From Cyclostephanos tholiformis (Eukaryota > Bacillariophyta > Thalassiosirophyceae > Thalassiosirales > Thalassiosiraceae), in assembly GCA_036939975.1 (NCBI GenBank), contig JALLPB010000777.1:1-14089 (forward strand): a DNA stretch of 14,089 nt, in the 5' to 3' direction. Every line of letters begins with the position of its first letter. Position 1 is the stretch's first letter. Of the stretch, positions 1 through 8,700 are shown piece after piece. The notes beneath the pieces were generated by a model. The model searched no databases. It worked only from the letters and a program-made list of their open reading frames with translations, and had not been told where the DNA came from. Made by a program: the position numbers and the translations under genes.

Positions 1-637
1 TAGCTATTGAGAATCAATACATCTTGGTAAACAATATTGTCAACGGTTGGTATTGATGATATTCTTTTTGAATTTTGATGTAAGGGGTGGACCAATCGAC
101 CCGATGGTGGGGATCAGTCTGTCTGCTGTGGTGGTTGGGAGCGAAAAGGGCTCGATAACCCATCAGTCTCCTCATCATGTCCCAAAGTCCCTAGCTACAT
201 GATAGGGAGGGATAGAGGAGAAGAGTGAGCCTAGAGTACTTACCTAGGGTATCTACGGCCATATCAACACATGGCGGCGGTTTCCTCTCCTTAGAATTTT
301 AATCAATCCATCGTGGGTAGCGGGTCTCATAATATTATTTAGACCGAATACTGGATATTTGGGGGGTGGTCTAAAAAATTAGGAATGAACAAATCAATTG
401 ATTAAATCAAAGGGGGCGTAAATAAGGTTAAGCAATTTTTCAACGGTCACCCAGTAGTAGTAGTGGGATATCACCATTTTATTTTATCTTCATCTTTTCT
501 GTTCTAAATCCCGAACCGAACGATGAAATTCATATAACCATGGACATGAGGGATCCGTAACATGCTGATGTCGGCAAAAAAAAACATATATAAAAAACGA
601 TCCTCTCTCCGAAAACACCCCCACCCACCCACCCACC
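1..637. other. Left-edge region without a recognised gene
   Basis: I see no convincing coding region, tRNA or rRNA here. The DNA is moderately AT-rich and has no long open frame with protein-like composition. Near its right end, about 616-640, is a short CCCA/CCAC-rich simple repeat just beyond the stop codon of the minus-strand TRIC-like gene, so part of this stretch is probably that gene's 3' untranslated region. It could also hold the UTR of a gene lying left of the window. Confidence 0.5.
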
Positions 638-1630
638 CTATTGGTTCTTCTCCTTCTTCTCCTTTCTCCTCATCTTGTCGCCAACGCCGCCGCCGCCGCC
701 GCCGCCGTTCGGGGGATGGACGGCACGTCCGACATTGACATTCGTCCCCCTCCCACCCCTTCCCGATATCATCCCCCTCCTCCTCCTCTTCCCATTCATC
801 TTGAACCCGCCGAGGATATCGACGATCATGCAGTACAACGAGACGAACGGGCTGAAATTCGGACCGAGGAAATGTGGCATATGCAATATCGACATCATGA
901 CCATGAAGGTCCCGATAACGAACCTCGCGAATGCAACCCTCGAATCGTCGATGTCGTCGTCGTAGTCCTTCGTTCCCACGACGTGCATTATGCGCATCGC
1001 CATCGGACGGAGAGCGGCACGAAGGGTCGTGCCGAGGATGCCCGATTCGTCGTGCGCGTACAGGTGATAAAACGTCGAGCAGGATATGCCCTGTTGGAAT
1101 AACCACGGCATGCCATCCCCGAGGTATCCGTCGAATCCGTGCCATAAAAATCCGCCCACGTTGCCCAGGATGGTCGGCAGGAGTATCGGTCCGAATAACG
1201 GAATTGGATAATACGACGACGGCATCGATTCGAACGCATCGTGCGCCGCGTCGCTGAAGCCGCATATGCCGCCGGCGCGGAACACCTGCGATAATGCCGA
1301 CACGAATAACATCCCGGGGAAGGTGTCGTTGAATAGCCTATATCCCGCGTCGAACGGCAGGCAGTTGATCAAGACGTATCCCAATATGCAACTACCGAAG
1401 AAGACGTCGTTCGATAACATCGACGTCGGTCGTCCCATGAACACGTTCGCGAACGTCGCGCCGGCGTAGGCGGTCAATGTCGACCTGACGAATGCGTGGA
1501 ACCAATTCATGGTATTTTTCCTATTCGGACCGTTGCGAACGGACAATGAGCCCTGGATGGACATCGCCAAACACGCCGATTCGAGCGCGTACGGGTAATC
1601 CATCGTCACGAGGTGGAACAGGGGATTCAT
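638..1630 (-). CDS. TRIC-type (TMEM38-like) trimeric intracellular cation channel
   Basis: Single-exon minus-strand gene, 330 aa from the preferred ATG at 1628-1630. TRIC channels are ER/SR potassium-permeable trimers that supply counter-current during calcium release. The match runs along the whole protein. Residues 40-100 have the layout of TRIC helices 2-3 (NWFHAF, then a membrane segment, NVFMGRP, SND, ILGYVLINCLPFDAGYRLF, like the animal 'WYLIFFCPLDLFYK' stretch). TILGNVGGF at 153-161 sits where TRICs have a Gly-rich helix. A late helix (235-250) is followed by HMPHFLGPNFSPF, like the animal ATHSHSSPF. The tail, from about 281, is basic (KRRRR, a Gly run, then Lys/Arg/Glu), as in animal TRICs. 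An in-frame ATG 23 codons upstream (1697-1699) would add a low-complexity Lys/Arg/Asn leader, so I prefer the inner start. The neighbouring VKOR gene diverges from it. Family call by recalled similarity, not by search. Confidence 0.75.
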   Translation of the reverse strand: MNPLFHLVTMDYPYALESACLAMSIQGSLSVRNGPNRKNTMNWFHAFVRSTLTAYAGATFANVFMGRPTSMLSNDVFFGSCILGYVLINCLPFDAGYRLFNDTFPGMLFVSALSQVFRAGGICGFSDAAHDAFESMPSSYYPIPLFGPILLPTILGNVGGFLWHGFDGYLGDGMPWLFQQGISCSTFYHLYAHDESGILGTTLRAALRPMAMRIMHVVGTKDYDDDIDDSRVAFARFVIGTFMVMMSILHMPHFLGPNFSPFVSLYCMIVDILGGFKMNGKRRRRGMISGRGGRGTNVNVGRAVHPPNGGGGGGGVGDKMRRKEKKEKNQ

Positions 1631-2220
1631 TATAATAATATTATATAATGGCGTGTTGTTGTTTGTCTCTTTTATTCTTCTTCTTTTTTTTGTATACATA
1701 TATGTTCGATGTTTTGGTGCGTGTCGAATGTAGACGATGATGATGATGATGATGATATAACCGCATAGAAGATATTATGTGATTTACCACTATCTCATGC
1801 CATGGGCCCCCGACCCTCACCACAAATCTCGGACGGCCCCTCTGTGAATTAACTATCGTACACTGTCTACAATTTTCGCCCACATGCATGCGTGCCTCGA
1901 TCGACCAGTTCTGGAGATGATAATATTGGCCGGGCCGCCGGCCGGTTTGTTGATGATGTTTTTCGTCTGTCCCTCGCCACAACTAGAAGGAGGACGAAGC
2001 CACAACATAAATAATATCATCCCAGAGAGAGAGCGTTAAAAATACCTAGTAAAGTAGATGATAAGTATTATGTTACGATGACACAGACACACGACGGCAG
2101 ACCTCGGCATTCGGGTCCAAGAAAGGAGCGTACGATATATCGGGCATCTCGTTCGTCCGACGTCCCCCCCCCTCCCATATTATTATTATTATTATTATAT
2201 TCGACGAAATTAGAAGATAA
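1631..2220. promoter_or_regulatory. Divergent intergenic region between TRIC-like and VKOR genes
   Basis: This 590-bp stretch separates two genes that point away from each other, so it must hold both 5' regions. Visible landmarks are a (GAT)n microsatellite at about 1735-1756, a C run at about 2164-2172 and a (TTA)n tract at about 2178-2198 shortly before the VKOR start. No TATA box or other core promoter motif could be assigned with confidence. Open frames crossing it on the minus strand are His/Thr-rich translations of the microsatellites and are not believed. Confidence 0.45.
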
Positions 2221-2406
2221 ATGGGCATCAACGAGGGACGACCACGACTACTCAACAATGCCGTCCTCGGCGCGATTGGCTTCGTCCTCAGCGCCTATTC
2301 CGTCCACGTGGAGCGGATGGTCGAGCATCGCAATCTCGACGACGATATGGACGAATTCGTCGCCCTGTGCGACATCGAATCGATAGGCGCGAGGTGCAGG
2401 TGCGAA

Positions 2407-2440
<34 letters not shown>

Positions 2441-3357
2441 AATCCCATTCCGCCATGTTCGTTTCGTTTGTTTCGTTTCGTTTCGGGTTAACATTACAAC
2501 AACCCCGGGTGTGGGGTGTGTGGGGGGGGGGGAGCGATGATGTTTTTTTCACGAATCAGCTACACGGACATGCGGGCCTAGTCTCCCGTGCTATTCACTT
2601 AGCGTGTGAAGATATACCTTTACCTTTGACATTCTTCCAGAGTGTCCTGAGCTCCATCATTATTGTATATGTTTCTATTACCTTGATTTTTTCTTTGCGT
2701 TTTTGTGTCGAAACACGCCGTGTAAGCGATGATTATATATTTTGAGGATAATACTCCGAAGCGAGACGACATCTTAATCTCGTCGTCTCCTTGCGGTACG
2801 CCAATTTTGTGTCAGGATATATGAGACCTCTTACCCTTGTTTCGCTGGTTTTGCGAAGACTTTGATCTATCCTTTTTCTCGTCTCTTCTCCTCATCCGGA
2901 AGATAACTCATTTTCGTCCCTGTCTCTCTCTCCCCCCCCCCCCCTTTGTAACAACCTCCAACCCCGAATGGGGGGGTAATAAAAAAGTGCCGTTTTTTCC
3001 CTCCCGGAGGGTAAGATGCTATCCTTTTTCGGATTGGTCCCGAGAGGTCACGTCCTCGACGTTCCCAATGGCGTTCTGGGCATGCTCTTCTATGCGTACA
3101 CAATCATAAGATATTTCATCGTCGGCAAAACAACAACGCGCGAACATCGGGGAATCGTCGCATTATTCGGTAGCAATGCCGTGACTCTCGTCATCTCCTC
3201 GTTGGCCCTGACATCGAGCGTATTCCTGGGGATGAAATTGTACCGTATTCGAGAGCTCTGCGTCGTATGCGTCAGTACTCACATAATAAACACTACCCTG
3301 TGGATCAGGGCGATGATGGAATTCGGGAATATTCGTTCGAAGGCGAAGAATGATTGA
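2221..3357 (+). CDS. Vitamin K epoxide reductase (VKOR) family protein, two exons
   Basis: Exon 1 is 2221-2399 and exon 2 is 2988-3357; joined across a GT-AG intron they give 182 aa (animal VKORC1 is 163). VKORs are ER-membrane thiol oxidoreductases that reduce quinones or vitamin K epoxide and pass electrons through paired cysteines. Visible features: N-terminal helix about 11-28; loop cysteines C50 and C59 in FVALCDIESIGARC, matching animal C43/C51 with one extra residue; CSAVFS across the splice (animal CSRVFS); FGLVPRGHVL at 74-83; conserved N88 and FY in VPNGVLGMLFY; and active-site CVVC at 151-154 followed by STHIIN. The splice phase is fixed by homology: AG at the end of exon 1 plus T from exon 2 makes Ser60. 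Oddities are a His where animal VKORC1 has Tyr139 and a three-residue loop insertion after CSAVFS. There is no thioredoxin fusion. Whether it works on phylloquinone/menaquinone or in ER disulfide formation cannot be told. Confidence 0.85.
2400..2987 (+). other. Intron of the VKOR gene, with (TA)n, G and C runs
   Basis: 588-nt intron inferred from protein homology: donor AG|GTGCGA at 2399/2400, acceptor AAAAAAG|T at 2987/2988. The polypyrimidine tract near the acceptor is interrupted; a 14-C run with surrounding pyrimidines lies about 45 nt upstream. The intron has a TATATA tract at about 2410-2438, a TTTCG-type repeat at about 2460-2486 and a G run at about 2522-2532. All forward frames carry stops before exon 2. 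It is long compared with the 103-nt intron at the end of the TPR gene. Confidence 0.75.
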
Positions 3358-4330
3358 CGCGAGGGATCCGTGGATCCCGATTAAAATTAATATTTCGATA
3401 TTCCCCCCCCTTAACCATCTTTTTCCTCGGCGGCCCTTTCGTCCATTCCGACAGGAACATAAGGGCCGAACCCCGGTGATCTCTGTCCTCCGTTCGTTTG
3501 CGAATTCTTCCTCGATTGGCGTATCAATCTATGTCCGCCCCTCCTCGCCTCCTCCTCTCGCTTCTTTTCCACCGCCTGTTTCGAATAATGCGTTGGCGTA
3601 TTGCACTCGTCTGCTTGATGATATCCATGCCGCCATGCAATCCCTCCCACTGGCTGTGCCGTGTTTTGCGAGGATTGTTAATTCATCCTACGATCCTTTT
3701 TCTATCTGATTGACAGGTCCCATCAGGACGTCATTGTTTGGCTGAGGCTGTGGCAAGGCAGCACAGAGGTTTATCCGACCCAGTTGCCCATCCAAGTCAA
3801 ATTCAAATTCAACTGATTCCACCGACTTGATGCCACCGCTACTACCATTATACACCATGCCGCTATTGCCCCGAGCACTCAACTCCATATTGGCCCTTCA
3901 CATCACGACCCCCTCACAATGCTGCATCTTCTCTAATATGTTCCTCCTCTTCCCGCTATGCCGTTCCCTGCAATCGTTTCTTGGCTACCCTAATCGGGGG
4001 GTGGCAAGCGATTCCCGTATCCATCGAGCCAACAATTGGTTTGCAGTGTTGCAAGTATGCCTGCTTGAGTGCCCTAGAATGTGTCATAACCCCTGGCACT
4101 ATAACTACCCTTGGGTTGCTCGCACTTTGTTGGGTAGAGGTGATTGTCGCGAGCATGCTCATGGCATGTAAGTCAAAGGCTTCTTGACTTGCATCCCTCC
4201 CTCGACTTCAGGTAATGCATTCATGTTGCATTAATCAGACCAAGAGATTCGGTATCCTGATGATCCATTCGCCTTTACCATTCTTGTCATTATCATTGTC
4301 AATGTATGATAAAAGTAAGGAAGTGTTGCT
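3358..4330. other. Gene-poor stretch downstream of VKOR; degenerate open frames only
   Basis: I recognise no gene here. It holds the 3' region of VKOR and a C run at about 3403-3411. Three short minus-strand frames look more protein-like than average: 3411-3650 (ends in a Lys/Glu/Arg-rich tail), 3688-3888 (contains VESVEFEFDLDGQLGRINL) and 3956-4162 (contains NPRVVIVPGVMTHSRALKQ). They are separated by stops and frame changes, have no splice signals that join them well, and match no family I can name. They may be remains of a mobile element or of a decayed gene. Confidence 0.4.
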
Positions 4331-4489
4331 ATGTTGCTATGGATGAGGCTGTAGAATACAACTCGCTGCTTCTCCACATCCAAATTGAATACATGGAAAG
4401 TATTTGATCATGTTCTTATGCTGTGGATAGGCATATGGGTGCACCCTTACGCTGCTGCTGTACTGGCCAAGTTAACCTAGGTTTGGGTA
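4331..4489. repeat. Diverged direct repeat, copy A (about 155 bp)
   Basis: This segment and copy B at 4869-5020 share a long colinear match: GAGGCTGTAGAATAC, then TTCTCCACATCC, TGGATAGGCAT, GCTGCT, TACTGG, CAAGTT and ACC in the same order, with one short gap near 4435. Boundaries are approximate. The minus strand of both copies reads as a short open peptide block (AYP..., then GCGE, ILQP), but each block is bounded by stops, so coding is not claimed. The pair is separated by the MITE-like element at 4500-4844. Confidence 0.75.
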
Positions 4490-4499
4490 ATATGGTGAT

Positions 4500-4844
4500 C
4501 TTGGTTCGGAAATCCGGTGGAATTCTGCCGGAATTCTGGCTTCCAGACCTTTTTTTGGCCCTTTTTCTGATTTTTTGTTCTGATTCCAATCGGAAGAAAA
4601 GAAAATGACATCAACAGAATATGTTCCCACCACTTCAGAGTAGCAAAAAATCCATTTCCAATTTCCTGTATAGTATACTGTTCCTGAGTATAAAAATGGC
4701 AGAATTCCATCGGAATTCTGATCTCTCGAGAGATTTTCGGAAAGTTTTCCGACCAGAATTTTTGGAATTTCAAGATCAGAAGTGGAATTACAAATTCCAT
4801 CACTCCCAGAAATCAGAATCCAAAATTGGAATTACCAACCAAGC
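4500..4844. mobile_element. MITE-like foldback element (non-autonomous DNA transposon)
   Basis: The element starts CTTGGTT and ends AACCAAGC, so its termini are inverted. The inverted match continues inward with gaps for at least 35-40 bp (GGAAATCC / GGTAATTCC, AATTCTG / GATTCTG, TTCTGG / TTCTGG) and then patchily over about 100 bp (TTCTGAT, ATTCCAA, TCGGAA). The heptamer TGGTGAT flanks both ends (4493-4499 and 4845-4851), as expected of a target-site duplication. The interior is AT-rich, full of GGAATT/AATTCC, and carries a short palindrome (AGTATACT, 4672-4679) at its midpoint. No coding capacity is seen. A 7-bp duplication does not fix the superfamily; hAT-like 8-bp or other types remain possible. 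Confidence 0.65.
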
Positions 4845-4868
4845 TGGTGATGGTGGGGCAAACTAAAT

Positions 4869-5020
4869 ATGTGTTTACATGGTCGAGGCTGTAGAATACC
4901 ACTCACTTTTTCTCCACATCCATGCAGTATATCTAGGAAGTGTTTAAACACATTAAGATACTTTGGATAGGCATGTTTTCACTGCTGCTATACTGGTCAA
5001 GTTGACCCAGAATTAGGTAC
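4869..5020. repeat. Diverged direct repeat, copy B
   Basis: Second copy of the repeat described at 4331-4489, in the same orientation about 540 bp downstream. The same ordered blocks are recognisable, with many substitutions and a roughly 7-bp deletion relative to copy A. This level of divergence suggests an old duplication. Boundaries are approximate. Confidence 0.75.
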
Positions 5021-5070
5021 TCTTGTGACAGAGATTTGCATTAAGATTTTAATCCACTCAAGGGGGGAAT

Positions 5071-5174
5071 ATTGTGTCCGACGGACCACTCCTCCCCAAA
5101 ACAGATTCAAATCACTTAGGAATCAGTATTATCATCTGCAGAGTATATGGAACAAATTATTGGTGTCCATGGTG
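5071..5174. repeat. Diverged direct repeat, second family, copy 1
   Basis: About 100 bp matching 5627-5729. The clearest shared block is CACTTAGGAATCAGTATTA, followed by TGCAGAGT and GGAACAA, and preceded by AAACAGAT and GTC-GACGG. The two copies bracket about 450 bp of unrelated sequence. Confidence 0.75.
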
Positions 5175-5626
5175 CGAGAATATGTGGGGGAAAATCTGGA
5201 TCCAAATCTGGATCCCAAAAAATCTGGATTGGTTTGTCAGACAACCGATCCAGATTTAGAAGGAAAAAACAAAAAAAGAAGCCTTGTAAACAATCTGGAC
5301 TCTCTAAAAATTAGGAAAACACAAAAAAACAAATTAAGGCTGGCACCCATTGCCCCATCCCCTTTTGGTCGATCACAATGGGAAAAACTACTGGAACAGC
5401 ACCCATCCCTGATCCACCACCCTTTCCGTGGTGTCTCCCCAACTCTCTGGGCATTGGGATTGCACAAACTATTATTGCCTGATGGACAATCCCATTGAGG
5501 CCGAAGACTCGACAAAAGGGAGAGGCATGGGGGGATGCGGGAGGGACTGCCCGAAACAGCCAAAAAATTGGGCATGAATAATGCACCCTCCCAAGGTACA
5601 ATAGGGGTGGGGGGGGGAAAGGAAAG
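5175..5626. other. Repeat-bracketed spacer with a strong hairpin, no recognised gene
   Basis: Lies between the two copies of the 100-bp repeat. Open frames exist on both strands (5025-5498 plus, 5237-5665 minus), but they run through the repeat or hairpin, lack domain-like composition and match nothing I know. The left part has three tandem AATCTGGAT motifs and a hairpin; the right part has A-rich, G-rich and C-rich runs. A 7-bp inverted pair GGGATTG / CAATCCC lies at about 5457-5493. Confidence 0.4.
5220..5257. repeat. Inverted repeat / hairpin with 15-nt arms
   Basis: Arms AAATCTGGATTGGTT (5220-5234) and AACCGATCCAGATTT (5243-5257) pair with a single mismatch around an 8-nt loop, TGTCAGAC, which can itself pair GTC with GAC. 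Two further direct copies of AAATCTGGATCC lie immediately upstream, at about 5192-5215. No gene is linked to it. It may be the end or core of a small mobile element. Confidence 0.8.
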
Positions 5627-5729
5627 TTTTGTCTGACGGGAGACCCCCCTGTGAAACAGATCCATGTCACTTAGGAATCAGTATTACCAATTGCAGAGTG
5701 GAAACAATGGAACAACTGTCCAGTCCATA
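5627..5729. repeat. Diverged direct repeat, second family, copy 2
   Basis: Second copy of the 100-bp repeat at 5071-5174. It ends only a few bases before the first ATG of the large TPR gene at 5737, so that ATG sits right at the repeat border. This is one reason to consider the inner ATG at 5782 as the real start. Confidence 0.75.
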
Positions 5730-5736
5730 GCAAGCA

Positions 5737-8700
5737 ATGCCGCTCACGTACACTTACCAAAACATGAATAAAAATTTAATCATGGCATCGAATGCCGCGG
5801 CCCAAGAGCCGTCGTCGTCATCATCGTACCGTCCATCCCCCCCTTCCAACCTCGAGGAACAAATGTCGTCGTCGTCTTCTTCTTCATCATCGTCGTCGTC
5901 GTCGAGCATCCCCCATCCCGCCGCCGGCGTTGCCAAGGAGGGCATACACAACCTCGGCAGGGGTAGCCTCGGGAGGATCAACGCTCGATATCCCCCGGCC
6001 GCGCCCCGCGTCCGCCACGTCGATCGTAGTCCGCCTATCGGACGTTCCGAAAATGACGTCAATGACGGCGAAAACGACGGTGGCGGCGACTTTCATTCGA
6101 TACTTTCGAAATTCGGCGGCGGGCGCGTCAATAATAATAATGGCAATTCCCGAAGGAAAACGACTACTACGCCCGAGGACGGATCCTCCGACATGTTGGC
6201 AACGAGCGCGGATGCTAATACGCGCCTTCCCGTCTCACACTCCGAATCTAAAACCGACGACGATGCCGAACGACGAGTGAAACGACGACAGGCCGCGAGG
6301 GAGGACGGTACGTCCGATCCGGCCGACGGGGGAGCGATGGATCCGAGTTCTGTCGCAATCGACGCCGCCGCAACGAGCGAGGGAGGAGGAGGAAGTCGTA
6401 GGGAGGGCGCGACGATCCCTGTTATCCTCGACGACGACGACGACGACGATGGCGGCGGCGGCGGCTACGAAGATGCCATTGTCGGCGAAGGACGGGGCGG
6501 ACGACGTTCCACGAGAATGAAGAAAACCGGATCATCGCGCGTGGGGGGGGGGGATGATGACGAAAACGATCGCAATGGAAGCGGTGGCAGTAGCTTCAAC
6601 GCGATACGTTCCAAATTCGGCGGAAATAACAGTCGAGGGAACGATCGCAATAGTATTCGGAAGTCATCGTCGTCGTCGCCCTCCCCCTGCTCCGGCAAAT
6701 CCGCGGCAAAATCTTCCTCCGCATCGGGCCAACGTCGATCGTTCATCTTCCCCTCGTCGTCGCCTCGAAACGATGTCGCGAGCAGCACTGTCGCCGAGAG
6801 CGGCGACGCGAACATCGCGGTGGAAGAAGGGGCGTCTTCCGCCCCCGCCTCCGGTCCGACGCCACTCGCGACAGTTAAGGTCAAATCTACGATACCATCG
6901 TTCCTCAGGGCGGCGAGGCCCAAATCATTCCCCTCGTCGACGCCGTCGTCGCCGCCGCCGCCCCAAATCGACTCTACGAGTGCTCCACTCGAAAACGATG
7001 ACGCGATTGTGGCGGCTTCGGATCTGACGCCGCCACCGACGGGGAAGGTCGAATGGACGATCCCACAATCCCCCAAACCGGCGAGGCCCGAACCACTAGC
7101 CTCATCCTCGTCGTCTTCGCCGCCGTTGCATCGAAACAATGTTACGGGCAATGACACCGAAAATGACGACTCGATCATCGTGGCAGATGAAAAGGAAACA
7201 TCTGCTCCCGTCCCCGTTCCGACGCGACCATCTACCGGAAAGGACGAATCGTCGTTCCCATCATCTCTCAAGGCGGCAGGGCCCAAACCGACTCAGCATC
7301 CTTGGTCCAAATCGAAATGCGGCATCCTAAGTGTTACCGCGCAGTCCGCAGTCCCTAACGTCCGATTATTCGAACAGCGGACGGAGTCAGTCGAGACCCT
7401 TCCCCCCCCCCGTCAATAAGATGCACTCGGCGGAATCTGACTCGAAGCCGCCACCACAATCCCGAGCGCGGACGTACCAACGGACCAAGTCGCAAGCCCA
7501 TCACCCCCAGTCGACGTCACAACCTTCCCACCGAGCGCAGTGGGAAACGTCGATGCCGCCGACGCTCGGGATCGATCCGAACGATGCCAAAGTCGCTACC
7601 ACAAACATCACCGCCGTCACGTCCAAACACAACATGGTCACGCCCAAGTCGCACCAACGTCTCGTCCTGGAGCGCGTCGCCGCGCATTACTTTTTGCGCG
7701 ATACGAGGCGCCACGCAAGGTACGTCGGCGCATCGGACTACGGCGGGGAGGATACCGACGGCATGGGAAAGATCGACGAAAATTTCGTTCGTCCAGAATC
7801 GATCATGCGGGGACGGGCATGCCATGGCGGCGGCAACGTCGCATCGAGCAAGGACGGGGAGGCGGTGCTTTCGTTCTTGGGGGGCGTCGTCAACCCGACG
7901 AATGTCGATGAAGAACAAGTCGATACGAATCTCGGCGTCATCGCCGAGGTGACGTCGTCTACGTGCGACAACAGCAAGCTTGGCTCCGTGGAGAAATTGG
8001 CTCGGGACGTCGTGGGGGACACCGATATTGACTGCATCCTCGAGATTGCAAGTGACCACCTATCGTTGGGAAAGAACGACTTGGCCCTCCAGGCCTATCG
8101 CCGTGCCATGAAGGTTGCATTCGCCGATGTTATTTCGGTGAAGAACAAGTTAGTGGAGGTGAAAAGGAGGCAAGAAAATCTCGATCCTTCCGCGGCGGAT
8201 CTCACCAGGGAAGAAGAGCATCATTTCGAACTGTCGCTGCTCAAGGTGGCTTCCCGAGTAGCGGATGTTCATAATAATATGGGAGTCGTACACGAGATGA
8301 ACCGCCACTACGAGAAGGCCAGATCGTCCTACATGGATGCGCTTGACGTTTATCACAACACCTGCAAGCGCTTCGATGAGAAGGGCGACCCCGACGTCGA
8401 TCGAACGAAGAAGAATATCGAACGAATGACGTTGGCTTGTAATTCCGAACATCAACGTACGGCGCTGCACGAAAAGGCAACGGTAATAGCGAAGCAATTG
8501 GATGGAAAAATACATTCCGATGGGAGGAAGAACTTGTTAATCGAGGTCGTTGCAACGTTGAGAAAAGCCTTGGCCTTGGAGTCAGAGACGATTGGATTGA
8601 CGCATCCAGTTGCTGCTAGCACTTTGATACAGATTGGAAAGTATCACTATGAAATGAGAGAATATGATTCGGCAGTGTTGGAGATACGACAGGCAATAAC

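Noticed and set aside
641..1102. Plus-strand frames (Pro/Ala-rich) opposite the TRIC-like gene, and a longer minus frame 504-1265
   Set aside because: They are shadows of the TRIC-like reading frame and its GC-rich repeats; composition is His/Pro/Arg-biased and there are no domains. The minus-strand TRIC frame explains the sequence.
1631..1699. Upstream in-frame ATG of the TRIC-like gene (23 extra residues)
   Set aside because: The added leader is a translation of T-rich and TAATAATAT low-complexity DNA (Lys/Arg, Asn and Ile runs). The inner ATG starts a sequence that matches the family, so it is preferred, though not proven.
5025..5665. Open frames of 157 aa (plus) and 142 aa (minus) as genes
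   Set aside because: They run through diverged repeats and a hairpin, have unconvincing composition, overlap each other on opposite strands and match no family I recognise.
6465..7286. 273-aa minus-strand open frame opposite the TPR gene
   Set aside because: It mirrors the Ser/Asp/Gly/Pro codon repeats of the plus-strand disordered region. The plus frame continues into a TPR protein, while the minus frame has no domain.
7305..7420. An intron as the cause of the frame change in the TPR gene
   Set aside because: I checked GT donors at 7331 and 7305 with all nearby AG sites. The better donor gives no frame-restoring length, and the frame-restoring combinations use a poor donor (GTCCAA) and very short introns. 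The C run is simpler.
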